DNA of 28,028 nt, from positions 11,352-39,379 of the forward strand of contig QXVZ01021558.1 of the NCBI GenBank assembly GCA_008931825.1, in the 5' to 3' direction. This document shows, in pieces, positions 22,401 to 28,028 of the stretch; position 1 is the first letter of the stretch, and the number at the start of each line of letters is the position of its first letter. A program made the position numbers and the translations under genes. Under the pieces are notes generated by a model. It was not told the origin of the DNA. It was given only the letters and a program-made list of their open reading frames with translations, and made no database searches. The DNA is from Phallusia fumigata (Eukaryota; Chordata; Ascidiacea; Phlebobranchia; Ascidiidae).

Positions 22401-25400
22401 TCGCCAGTCACGATTATCAATCTGGCTACCTGACGACCCAAGAGCTCGTCCCATTAAACAGACCTATTCTGTCGCAAGGTAATGAACATTCACTGGAGGC
22501 GGAGTAGATTGTGTTTCTATCGGTGTTACTGGCTTCGTATGTGTTCCTCTGTTTAATGCAAGTAAGCCAAAAAGGGATTTATGTTTACCGATTTTCACCC
22601 ACATATTGCGAGAGCCGTCAGGTTGTTATTTGTTTCTTATTCTCCGATTGCAATTTCGCGTACCGCGCACTCATGAGTTACGTTGAAATCGCCAACGCAA
22701 CGTTTGATGAATTACCTTGGCTCCCTTGCACCACGCACTCTATTATTTCCAACGTATCTTATCTGCGTCAACCCAAAATCGAATTTACAGCCCACCAAGC
22801 ACGAAAATTATTTTCCCAGCCGGTCCCGCTGTCGACTCGGTAATTGTGATTGACGCACCCACGTGACCAGCTGTGTTCAGTCGAGGCCAGATGCCTTGCC
22901 CAACCAACAAAGGGTTGCTGTTTTTTTACCACTTGCTTTGCTCGACGATAGGCATTGATTTTCGACATACAATGGCAATTGTGATTGATTCGTCTGTTAG
23001 ACAGCGTGATGGCGAAGATAATGGTGTTAGCCTATTGTCCGATTCAGACGGCATGTTTTGACGGATATATATCGTCACTGCCCGTGATATTTACATTTTG
23101 TGACCCGGATGTGGTAGGGTCGCAAATTCTTGTACTCTGGGTTTTTAAACGTTGCCTCGTCAGGAATGACCCTAACTATTGTCGGCGTGTTACGCCGGCT
23201 GCAAAAACGAATTAAGCAAAATGTTGCGCAACTTTTTCGAACAATCAATGTGGTGAGTTTAGTTTTAATGTAAAAAAACGTCTCTTTTGTTTCACGCTTG
23301 AGGAAATCGACCTACATTGAATTGCCAACCTTGCACTTTTTCATCGGTCTGGCTTTCTATGGTGTGTTTTACCACATGGTGTCACCTTCTCCAATAACCA
23401 AATCAAAAACGTTGTTGACAGACCCAAGCTGCGTTTTTCCCTATTCCCCGTATCACCCGACCAGCAACAGCGTGATGGGCGGTGGAAATTACCACAGCGA
23501 TATTCAGAGTCGGTTTTCCGGTAAGTATTCATGTCAACGACTTATTCATACATATCTCAAACTGTCTCATTGTAGCAATCGGCTGTTTCCCCATAGTTTT
23601 TTTGATAGTATTTTTGCGTTGCCTGTGATAATATCTCATATTTGCCGAAGGATGAGTATGATATTTTGGCGTTTAATTTGCATAGGTTATTACCACGCCT
23701 CTTGCAGGCCTGCAAGTATTCACTACTTTGCATGTGTTGCGTAATGGCAGACCGCAGAACCGTGTATATACGCACGCTTACAGTTTATCCAGGACATATT
23801 TCGAATTTTCTGTTTCGAATGTAATTTGTAAGTGTTAGGAATTCTGTTCAATGCAGACATGGCGCGTTCGCCGGATGACCACATCATGCAGCAAACCACG
23901 TTTCCCCGTTCGACTCATACGTCAGACAGTCGGTATAGCCCCGATCCATCTGTGAACGGCTCTCGAGGTAATAAAACACAATCGGAAAGCGCGTGTTTGT
24001 ACGATCGACTATCGTTGAGATGTTTTATTGTTTATTTATTGGCGGAACGAATTGTTCGACCTAGAAAGACGTTCTCGGTTATTTTTTCTCAGTAACTTTT
24101 TTCGCAAAGTTGGGTATATGAAACTTGTGATTTTTTTTCGCCAGCCAAAAGTTTAAATACAATTGGTTGTACCTACGTACGATGATTGATACGTATTAGG
24201 AGCACAACATACCAAGTACCTACTGTGCATGCGTGTTTGATGTCAAACTTTTTACTGAGATTTGATCAACCTTAAGTAAAAGATTTTTTTCTCCAAGGTC
24301 TGTAAAGGGCGTATTCACACATTGCACTACAACATACCCAACCAAGGAATGCANCAGACAGTCGATACAGCCCCGATCCATCTGTGAACGGCTCGCGAGG
24401 TAATAAAACACATTCGGAAAGCGCGTGTTTGTACGCTCGACTATCGCTAAGATGTTTTATTGTTTATTTATTGGCGGAACGAATTGTTCGACCTAGAAAG
24501 ACGTTCTCGGTCATTTTTCTCAGTAACTTTTTTCGCAAAGTTGGGTATATGAAGCTTGTGCTAATTTTTCGCCAGACAAAAGTTTAAATACAATTGGTTG
24601 TAACTACGTACGATGATTGATACGTATTAGGAGCACAACATACCAAGTACCTACTGCGCATGCGTGTTTAATGTCAAACTTTTTACTGAGATTTAATCAA
24701 CCTTAAGTAAAAGATTTTTTTTCTGCAAGGCCTGTAAAGGGCGTATTCACACTTGCACTACAACATACCCAACCAAGGAATGCAACAAATTCGAAAAAAA
24801 TGAACTAAGCACAGTTGACGACGTTTGCTAATTTTGCAACGCAGCACGACACGAAGCAAATTACTAAACCACTGACATATGTAACACGCCGCAGTCCCTC
24901 CAGAGTCGTACATATTCTAATATCCTGTCTTCACGTCGACACTTCGGCCCCCAAGGGACTTTATGCAGCTTGCCTTCACGTCAGCTCAAAGTATTGAAAA
25001 CCGCAATGGCTTTATATGTCCCTCTTGCACGCAGAACGTAACGTGGACAGCGCATACGGGAGTGAGCCCCAGTACTCGCGCGAGGAAAGCCCCAGGGCCA
25101 CCATACAACACAGCAAGTCGTACGCAAAGGGTCAACCGAAGTACCTACATAAAGGTAATGTGCTTCTTCATGTTTTTCTTATCCATTCTGTGTTATCCAC
25201 TTTCACAAAGTTTCTTTTGAATGTTTGCATTATATTTGTCCTGACAATTTGGAAAAATGGAAATTGTGTTGCGATGCTGCAAATATCGTAATTTGCTTAT
25301 TATCAAACGAAGTAAGCTATCAACATAAGATACAAGTCAATGCTTGTTTGTAAAACATTTTCTACGTTTCGATGCTGACAACAGCGTAAAACAGTGAATT

Positions 25401-26193
25401 GTGTACCGTAGTTAGCCATGTTTGTTTTAAGTTAAATCGCCAATTTCGGGGTATCTAAACAGGCCAACATACATCGCAAAACCAAAAAATCTGTTTTGAT
25501 TGTGTTGTGTTACTTCATTTCAACGTAGTTTTCAAAAACTAAATTCTTAGATTCGTTGTTGCAAGGAGAGTGTTCTGAGGCGACCGACACCAGTGGAAAT
25601 TCTGGGGATAGTAGATCGGTAAGTTACCATAACAGCCCCAAACTTATTTAAACAGAACTGTTCAAACCAACCTATCTGTTTGATTGACCAAGTTCTCATT
25701 TAATGCCAGTCCAATGTGGCTAAATGCATGATTTTTATTTTTCCCCAAGACGGAGCTTTTGATTAGAATATTATCCATGAGCAATTCGGGTTAATTTTTG
25801 CCCCTAACTATCGCACAGATTACGTTAGTTCAGTGGTCCGTAACCTTTTTCTCGTATAACCCATCTCTGTTCCGACCTAATTTCCATTTTCCACAATTTA
25901 CCAAAATCCATTTTATTAATTTTGCTAGTTCTACTTTGTGCCATTTTCAGCTATCAGGTTCAAGCCAAAATTTTAATGTGGGTAATTACCCTGAGGTCAA
26001 TAACCACAGCGTTGGTTGTATCCAAAAACTTGTACAACATATAAAGCTCATGATTACAATTTTCAAAACCTAACCAGGCCACAATGTTAAACTGCAGGAA
26101 TCTGCCTCATTTGACGAAATGCACGCGGACCTCGCAAACGCCGTCGATTTCGTCGAATGCATGAAAGCGCAACAGGCGACCCTGCTCAAGTGA
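4266..26193 (+). CDS. DCC/neogenin-family netrin receptor (UNC-40/Frazzled orthologue), 27 exons, complete
   Basis: Type I membrane receptor for netrin-like cues in axon guidance and cell migration. My exon set: 4266-4320 (or its copy 4795-4849), 5163-5525, 6451-6813, 7179-7329, 7930-8072, 8767-8924, 9204-9327, 10001-10094, 10302-10379, 10565-10722, 11159-11298, 11621-11762, 12077-12265, 12582-12692, 14074-14265, 15230-15325, 15590-15705, 19971-20151, 20335-20442, 20924-21133, 21479-21608, 22252-22478, 23422-23520, 23857-23967, 25035-25154, 25551-25618, 26098-26193. All use GT-AG and phases join without a break: 4023 nt, 1340 residues. Human DCC and neogenin have about 1450. Order: signal peptide, Ig x4 (20-452), FN3 x6 (453-1057), TM (about 1070-1092), tail of 248 residues. 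The 4 Ig + 6 FN3 layout is specific to DCC/neogenin; protogenin-type relatives have fewer FN3 domains. Every domain border is a phase-1 intron. DCC versus neogenin is not resolvable, as expected before the vertebrate duplication. Single small exons may be off by an alternative splice site. Confidence 0.88.
4444..4955. repeat. Second copy of the first-exon block, after the N
   Basis: Counterpart of 3915-4423, starting at the base after the N at 4443 and ending where the two copies diverge (GCAACTGCAT). The sequence after it leads to exon 2, so this copy is physically continuous with the rest of the gene. Confidence 0.9.
4795..4849 (+). CDS. Netrin receptor exon 1 (signal peptide), second copy, continuous with exon 2
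   Basis: Reads MEISFSSLFIVMTAAGLLG with a GTAAGT donor, differing from the first copy by one silent change and Leu11Val and Ile12Met in the hydrophobic core. Both copies would work as signal peptides. Its position on the exon-2 side of the join makes it the safer choice for a gene model. Real alternative first exons are possible but less likely, since the copies flank an N. Confidence 0.75.
5163..5525 (+). CDS. Netrin receptor exon 2: Ig domain 1
   Basis: Whole Ig domain in one phase 1-1 exon (residues 20-139). Key residues: Cys58 in LLLNC, Trp74 in VLWIKNG, and Cys120 in DDGTYFC, the normal Cys-Trp-Cys core. An extra cysteine (Cys32) lies near the N-terminus. NxS/T sites (NCS at 57, NVS at 123) suggest glycosylation. 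Acceptor after TTTTTAAG at 5162, donor GTGAGT at 5526. Confidence 0.88.
6451..6813 (+). CDS. Netrin receptor exon 3: Ig domain 2
   Basis: Whole Ig domain in a 363-nt phase 1-1 exon (residues 140-260), the same length as exon 2. Core residues are Cys163 in YRINC, Trp176 in IITWFRNDVPV and Cys238 in EAGQYHC. Acceptor TTTTGACAG at 6450; donor GTAAGT at 6814. Confidence 0.9.
7179..8072 (+). CDS. Netrin receptor exons 4-5: Ig domain 3, split
   Basis: Exon 4 (7179-7329) carries Cys289 and Trp301 (FECFATGQPSPEISWSRNG). Exon 5 (7930-8072) carries Cys339 in DSGQYTC. Joined in phase 2 they give a full I-set Ig (residues 261-358). The exon 4 donor is weak (GTTTGT at 7330), yet reading past it soon meets a stop, so splicing is required for the receptor. 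Exon 5 is short and easy to miss: it is found only through its CGCAG acceptor and the Ig motif. Confidence 0.85.
8767..9327 (+). CDS. Netrin receptor exons 6-7: Ig domain 4, split
   Basis: Exon 6 (8767-8924) gives Cys383 in SLNC and Trp395 in IITWYKEG. Exon 7 (9204-9327) gives Cys430 in DAGIYQC. They join in phase 0. Residues 359-452. An unpaired-looking Cys369 lies at the domain start. Exon 7 has a GTGATG donor at 9328 and an acceptor at GTCAAG (9203), less pyrimidine-rich than most others in the gene. Confidence 0.85.
10001..10722 (+). CDS. Netrin receptor exons 8-10: Ig4-FN1 linker and FN3 domain 1
   Basis: Exons 10001-10094, 10302-10379 and 10565-10722 (residues 453-562) join in phases 2 and 2. 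The B-strand Trp is in ALLSWTS, the C-strand is VANYEVIIT, and the F-strand region is LLISDLEAGHEMRVGVKPL, lacking the usual Tyr-x-Val pattern. The first exon gives a polar, basic linker without the usual proline-rich entry into an FN3 fold. This is the least typical domain and the only FN3 made of three exons. Exon 8 is the least certain part of the model. Confidence 0.75.
11159..11762 (+). CDS. Netrin receptor exons 11-12: FN3 domain 2
   Basis: Exons 11159-11298 and 11621-11762 join in phase 0 (residues 563-656). Key features: Trp in ILATWSKPV, Tyr in AQSYRVHVH, then LRKYTTYGVKVAVVNAYGEV and GPFS, the standard F-G strand signature of FN3. Confidence 0.87.
12077..12692 (+). CDS. Netrin receptor exons 13-14: FN3 domain 3
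   Basis: Exons 12077-12265 and 12582-12692 (residues 657-756) join in phase 1. It opens with APEEPPLNVSI, has Trp in VLVKWSPPP and Tyr in IKSYKLRYK, then AAYTLKIQVVNSYGPGPFS. This is a textbook FN3. Confidence 0.9.
12693..14073. other. Intron 14 of the netrin-receptor gene (1.4 kb), with a GC-richer core
   Basis: No exon is required here: FN3 domains 3 and 4 join in frame across it. About 13310-13740 is visibly richer in G and C than the flanks and holds GTGCACCAGC twice (13362-13371 and 13688-13697). It could be an enhancer or a decayed insertion; nothing coding is seen. Confidence 0.5.
14074..15325 (+). CDS. Netrin receptor exons 15-16: FN3 domain 4
   Basis: Exons 14074-14265 and 15230-15325 (residues 757-852) join in phase 1. 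Starts KAPGKPKTLTTQ, Trp in IIVSWSKPEG, Tyr in VREYVIGW, then STRYFLSVQAGNHAGRGE. The 964-base intron between them (14266-15229) shows no further exon. Confidence 0.88.
15590..15705 (+). CDS. Netrin receptor exon 17: first half of FN3 domain 5
   Basis: Residues 853-891, with PPLGVHATVL and Trp in LNVSWHDTM, ending RYYV in phase 0 before GTAAGT. Its partner exon lies 4.3 kb downstream at 19971, beyond the nested LRR gene. A second copy from mid-exon (16953-17041) lies after an N and has no acceptor. Confidence 0.87.
15617..16951. repeat. First copy of a 1.3 kb block spanning exon 17 and the LRR gene's 3' end
   Basis: Repeated as 16953-17770 plus 17772-18403. The copies look near-identical; I saw one small cluster of differences near 16045 and 17381. 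The block starts mid-exon 17 and ends inside the LRR coding sequence, next to the N at 16952. This is the pattern of overlapping contig ends. Confidence 0.9.
16823..16951 (-). pseudogene. Partial copy of the LRR gene's 3' coding end (assembly duplicate)
   Basis: Identical by eye to 18275-18403, the last 42 codons and stop of the nested LRR gene, and cut at the N at 16952. It has no upstream coding sequence and should not be annotated as a separate gene. An AATAAA on the minus strand (16646-16651) is likewise duplicated. Confidence 0.85.
16953..18403. repeat. Second copy of the 1.3 kb block, interrupted by another N at 17771
   Basis: 16953-17770 repeats 15617 onward. After the N at 17771, 17772-17885 repeats the 114 bases just before the N (17657-17770), and the block then continues to 18403. 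Two contig overlaps in a row explain the layout. The first part contains a truncated duplicate of exon 17 (16953-17041) with donor but no acceptor. Confidence 0.9.
18098..18103 (-). terminator. Candidate AATAAA poly(A) signal of the nested LRR gene
   Basis: TTTATT on the plus strand, 172 bases past the LRR stop codon at 18275-18277. Confidence 0.5.
18275..19665 (-). CDS. Secreted leucine-rich-repeat protein, two exons, nested antisense in intron 17 of the netrin receptor
   Basis: Exon 1 is 19665-18968 and exon 2 is 18719-18275, joined in phase 2 (donor GTAAAC, acceptor CTGTTTTAG). The join completes an LRR (LDGNRL-S-HIPGFAF), which supports it strongly. The product has 380 residues. Start: the ATG at 19665, followed by a clear signal peptide (MEYFTVLIVFCIFYLDKTG) before Cys22; the open frame runs upstream but without another ATG. 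LRRNT cap: Cys22, 26, 28 and 39. About ten LRRs follow (for example LKEVNLRGNMLAKLP, LKELWLRGNLIQSLL, LKRLDLSQNMI). LRRCT cap: NPWLCDC with Cys333, 335, 358 and 379. It stops one residue after the last cysteine, with no membrane helix, so it is secreted or matrix-bound. The build recalls chondroadherin-like small LRR proteins; an exact orthologue is not recognised. Its promoter must lie in the short gap before exon 18 of the host gene (19666-19970) or within that exon. Confidence 0.88.
19666..19970 (-). promoter_or_regulatory. Likely promoter/5' UTR of the nested LRR gene
   Basis: Only 305 bases separate the LRR start codon from host exon 18, so the core promoter should lie here unless a non-coding exon sits further away. 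The stretch is less AT-rich than nearby introns. No clear TATA box was identified. The plus-strand frame across it is a shadow. Confidence 0.35.
19971..20151 (+). CDS. Netrin receptor exon 18: second half of FN3 domain 5
   Basis: Phase 0 start after the acceptor TATCTTTCCAG. Residues 892-951 read VRYKTNV, INSTDLNCIIHGLRPHTHYD, IAVRVVQRNRKSAWS. It completes the FN3 begun in exon 17 (RYYV|VRYK, C strand). It contains a Cys inside the E-strand region, uncommon for FN3. Donor GTGAGT at 20152. Confidence 0.88.
20335..21133 (+). CDS. Netrin receptor exons 19-20: FN3 domain 6
   Basis: Exons 20335-20442 and 20924-21133 (residues 952-1057) join in phase 1. Starts TPGSAPLDLTVM, Trp in VQLNWQPPEEPNG, Tyr in GYLIFYTT, then THYYFKALARNSVGSGPYS, typical of the membrane-proximal FN3. 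The exon 20 donor is weak (GTTGGT at 21134), and the frame stays open past it to 21321. Confidence 0.88.
20715..20813. repeat. Direct repeat pair flanking a perfect short inverted repeat in intron 19
   Basis: ATCCCCAAAACTCTCTGTCA begins at 20715 and again at 20780, and similarity continues for about 14 more bases. Between them lies the inverted repeat GTCCCCTTCCTGAAGGGGAC (20756-20775): 9-bp arms, 2-base loop. It may be a tiny mobile-element scar or a local duplication. Confidence 0.7.
21479..21608 (+). CDS. Netrin receptor exon 21: transmembrane segment
   Basis: Residues 1058-1100. Trp-rich outer flank (WSMPTWTWY), hydrophobic helix TIIGGVTFLVLCIVAVATL then IIC, and a basic stop-transfer RNRN. 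Phase 1 in, phase 2 out, donor GTATAC at 21609. Confidence 0.93.
21879..22107. mobile_element. Possible short non-autonomous hAT-type DNA transposon remnant (MITE) in intron 21
   Basis: The left end CAGTGGCTTCCAACCGGG and the right end (reverse complement CAGTGGATCCCATCAACA) form imperfect terminal inverted repeats of hAT style 229 bases apart. The inner GGGGGGCCGTGAGC also resembles hAT-derived MITE interiors. The flanking 8-mers CCTTCGAT and CTTTAGCC agree at only 4 of 8 positions, so a target duplication is not convincing. Confidence 0.35.
22252..25618 (+). CDS. Netrin receptor exons 22-26: cytoplasmic tail
   Basis: Exons 22252-22478, 23422-23520, 23857-23967, 25035-25154 and 25551-25618 (residues 1101-1309), mostly phase-1 junctions. 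The tail is rich in Ser, Pro, Tyr and His (PYSPYHPTSNS, SRYSPDPSVNGS, SAYGSEPQYSREESP, DYQSGYLTTQELVPL), with many possible phosphorylation sites. I cannot align P1 or P2 of vertebrate DCC with confidence. The tail is shorter than in human DCC (about 325 residues). These exons look richer in G and C at third positions than the Ig exons. Exon 26 could instead start after GCAAG at 25564, but only the TTAG acceptor at 25550 keeps the phase. Confidence 0.8.
22479..23421. other. Intron 22 of the netrin-receptor gene
   Basis: No coding motif is seen. Open frames on both strands are short and unrelated to any family I know. Exons 22 and 23 join in phase across it. Confidence 0.5.
23923..24353. repeat. 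First copy of a 0.43 kb block from exon 24 into intron 24
   Basis: Repeated at 24355-24783 after the N at 24354, with scattered single-base and small indel differences of a few percent. It starts inside exon 24 and ends in intron 24. Confidence 0.9.
24355..24783. repeat. Second copy of the exon 24 / intron 24 block, after the N
   Basis: Counterpart of 23923-24353. It carries the last 45 bases of exon 24 (24355-24399) with a normal GTAAT donor but no acceptor. All base differences in the coding part are silent, as expected for two alleles of one exon. Confidence 0.9.
25831..25860 (+). mobile_element. Possible single hAT-type transposon end in intron 26
   Basis: CAGTGGTCCGTAACCTTTTT followed by CTCGTATAACCC resembles the left terminus of hAT elements (CAGTGGT..C..AACC.TTTT then CCC). 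No matching inverted end was found downstream before exon 27. A decayed or one-ended remnant, or chance. Confidence 0.3.
26098..26193 (+). CDS. Netrin receptor exon 27: C-terminus with P3-like helix
   Basis: Phase 0 exon of 31 codons and TGA (residues 1310-1340), after the acceptor AACTGCAG. The peptide FDEMHADLANAVDFVECM is acidic-amphipathic. It loosely follows the P3 helix of DCC/neogenin (EELNTEMANLEGLM in human DCC, from memory) with a two-residue insertion. P3 mediates receptor self-association and FAK/Myosin-X binding in vertebrates. Homology is plausible but weak. Confidence 0.75.
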   Translation, partial: ESASFDEMHADLANAVDFVECMKAQQATLLK

Positions 26194-26198
26194 CGTCA
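26191..26198. promoter_or_regulatory. TGACGTCA (CRE-type palindrome) overlapping the stop codon
   Basis: An exact cAMP-response-element palindrome begins at the TGA stop. The same 8-mer occurs at 3041-3048 and 27751-27758. At the stop codon it may be coincidental. Confidence 0.3.
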
Positions 26199-28028
26199 CA
26201 ATTGGCATGACGACCACGAACAATTCTGCTGCAGACCGCGACCAACCGGTTTCAACAAGCCTATGTTACATGTCGCGTATTGTTAGTGCTGCGGATCCTA
26301 TCAAAATATGTGATGAGATTTTGTGTGCTCGGCTACTGCCCGAAAAACTGTCGTTCGCACTGGGACCTAGTGTGCAAGCGAGTTGGAAAGAATTTCTATG
26401 CGACGTATATGAGCTTGGAAAAGCAAGGAACACCACAGGCTTTTAAAGTAACACCCGAACTTGGATGTTTCGATTTTTGGATATTGGTTGATGGACAAGC
26501 TAGATCGTTCAAGTCTATTCAAACATTTCGTAAAGGTAAATTATTATCCTGACGATGTGATGTGAAAAAGGTTTAATTCAAGGTTCAAATCCTATTTGAA
26601 CAATCGCCTTCCAGACTTTGTCGGTGGTTAAGCAAAGTTGCCAAAGCAACGTCGGTGTTTGTCTTTTCCCTTTTTCACCCGCCTTCGCAATTATACCCAC
26701 AAGTTTTTTCTGGCAAGTGTTTAACTGAGCTTTATCATGAGGATTAATTTTCTCCGGACAACGGCATCATCGTGCTTGAGCTTCTGTTTCTACTCTATTT
26801 TTTTGTCCGTTCTCGTTTGGTTTTGAAAACCGTCCTCGTCCTGTAGCGTGTATTTTTCCGGTGGGGATTCCTGTTTTTGACCTGAAGCAAATTTGCGCGC
26901 CCTTTTTCGCGAATCTTGGTTGGGTGGAATAATTCCGCTGTGTTTTATATCATCGTTAAGCTTTCCTGCGTTAAGTGTGTGTGTATTTTTTTTGTATTAG
27001 TCTGTTGTTGTTTTGTGTGTGGTTGACTGCTGGTGTGTTGCTGTCTGTTTGTTACTATCATTTTTCTTGCAGTTATTTGCGGTGCTATAATTGCACATGG
27101 CGCATTGTAATTACGTTTTTGACTGGTGCTGTGTCACTCCATCTACTACCCGTGTACGAACCAAACAGTTCAAGGTTTACATTAGAATAACGCATTTGAC
27201 ACCTGAGGTACAAATGGAGATAAAACAGATTTTGGCAACGGTACAAATAATTTCCAATTCTTTCAGTCACAAAATTGTATTTTTTAACCATTTAAACCGC
27301 AGAATTTTTTTCATTCGATTTAAAATCTGGATGTCCAAAAACGCCTTCGACGACATATTATTGTTGTTGGCATACTCTGTTCTCCAAGGTTCGGTACGAT
27401 TTGTACCAAACATTGAATTACATTTCTGTGTCGGCATTCACATCTCTATATTCACCCCCCACTAACGTGACTCCACCATTTCCTTTGCTTCCAGGCTGCT
27501 AAACCAACCGTTGCGTCCCGCCATAGTACACTCGATCTATTCGCGACTCCTTCCTTGCACAAGTTTACATCAAATCTACCTTTGCATGCGATTGTACAGT
27601 TTTTCGGCACCCTAACCACATCGGCTGTCTGTATCTTGCTGTCGGTACGAAGTCGCTTTATATGGCACAGACAACTATTTTCTGTTGTGTCTATCCCACA
27701 TTGGTCCCAAACGGGTACAGCTATGCATTTTGATAGGCGCCCACGTTTGATGACGTCACAGCGCCGTTGATCGACTAACACTTCCCTGCGATGCCGAAAA
27801 TGACTGCTGTTAGATACAGAAAACATGTTCATTCAATCGAAACCTAAAATGTAAGCAGAGAGATTTGCGAATTGCAATAACCGGTTTGGTATAGTAGATA
27901 GGAATCGATTTGCTTTAATATTTTTGTACAAGCATGAAGCAAAAGTAGTGTTACTTTTCCATACCTTACTATCAAATGAAGCTGTACATAAATCGTGGTT
28001 GGGCTGGAAGCGCTTTCCACCCAACGGG
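26194..28028. other. 3' flank of the netrin-receptor gene; no gene identified
   Basis: No AATAAA is seen on the plus strand after the stop, so the cleavage site is unclear. About 26980-27060 is T/G-rich low-complexity sequence. Three unrecognised open frames are present: 26207-26446 (+), 27097-27465 (+) and 27452-27832 (-, 126 codons from a true ATG). None shows a known motif. Confidence 0.5.
26207..26446 (+). CDS. Small unassigned ORF just after the receptor stop
   Basis: ATG 13 bases after the receptor stop, 79 codons, in a different frame. The peptide (DPIKICDEILCARLLPEKL) has protein-like composition but no recognised domain. In ascidians tightly packed operons exist, so a downstream cistron is conceivable. 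A chance frame in the 3' UTR is more likely. Confidence 0.15.
   Translation: MTTTNNSAADRDQPVSTSLCYMSRIVSAADPIKICDEILCARLLPEKLSFALGPSVQASWKEFLCDVYELGKARNTTGF

Noticed and set aside
23298-23744. Single 148-codon frame presented as one gene
   Set aside because: Only 23422-23520 is coding, as receptor exon 23 with clear acceptor, donor and phase. The rest is intron.
26582-26592. GGTTCAAATCC, a tRNA B-box match
   Set aside because: No A box or foldable acceptor and anticodon arms at the right distance upstream.
27097-27465. Plus-strand ORF of about 122 codons in the 3' flank
   Set aside because: An acceptor-like TTTTTCTTGCAG precedes it, but no domain is recognised and composition is typical of chance frames in this region. 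Kept only as part of the flank description.
27452-27832. Minus-strand ORF of 126 codons from a true ATG
   Set aside because: No family motif, signal peptide or splice context. Arg- and Cys-rich composition looks random.
1-28028. CRISPR arrays, LTR or retrovirus-like elements, rRNA or tRNA genes
   Set aside because: Looked for regular spaced repeats, reverse-transcriptase or integrase motifs and structural RNA signatures on both strands; none found by eye.

Overview
The window looks like compact, AT-rich nuclear DNA of an invertebrate chordate, most likely an ascidian close to Ciona. This rests on a chordate-type DCC/neogenin gene of about 22 kb with 27 small exons, short introns, a nearby ACOT13-type gene, and closely similar repeated blocks at single-N joins that look like unmerged contigs or alleles. 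The species call is inference; no ribosomal or mitochondrial marker is present.

Layout. 1-145 (-): a possible internal exon of an unidentified gene. 634-1047 (-): a complete single-exon hotdog thioesterase (ACOT13/THEM2). 1048-3914: non-coding, with a possible LINE/SINE tail and the promoter side of the next gene. 4266-26193 (+): a complete netrin-receptor gene of the DCC/neogenin/UNC-40/Frazzled family. I could join it exon by exon in one consistent frame: signal peptide, 4 Ig domains, 6 fibronectin III domains, one membrane helix and a diverged cytoplasmic tail. The model has 4023 coding nt, or 1340 residues plus stop. 18275-19665 (-): a two-exon secreted leucine-rich-repeat (LRR) gene of 380 residues lies whole inside the intron that splits the fifth FN3 domain, on the opposite strand. 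26194-28028: 3' flank with a few unassigned ORFs.

Four single Ns (4443, 16952, 17771, 24354) each sit exactly between two near-identical blocks. They are best read as contig overlaps or alleles laid end to end, not real tandem duplications. They duplicate the signal-peptide exon, pieces of FN5 exon 17 and of the nested LRR gene's 3' end, and part of one tail exon. No gene is broken once these blocks are collapsed.

In the cell the main gene should give a surface receptor for netrin-type guidance cues. The nested gene should give a secreted LRR protein. Any functional link between them is conjecture. I see no new enzyme system, CRISPR array or retrovirus-like element. The points most worth a second look are the nested antisense LRR gene, a possible tail-less receptor isoform from reading through intron 20, the diverged tail with a P3-like last exon, and short DNA-transposon-like remnants.
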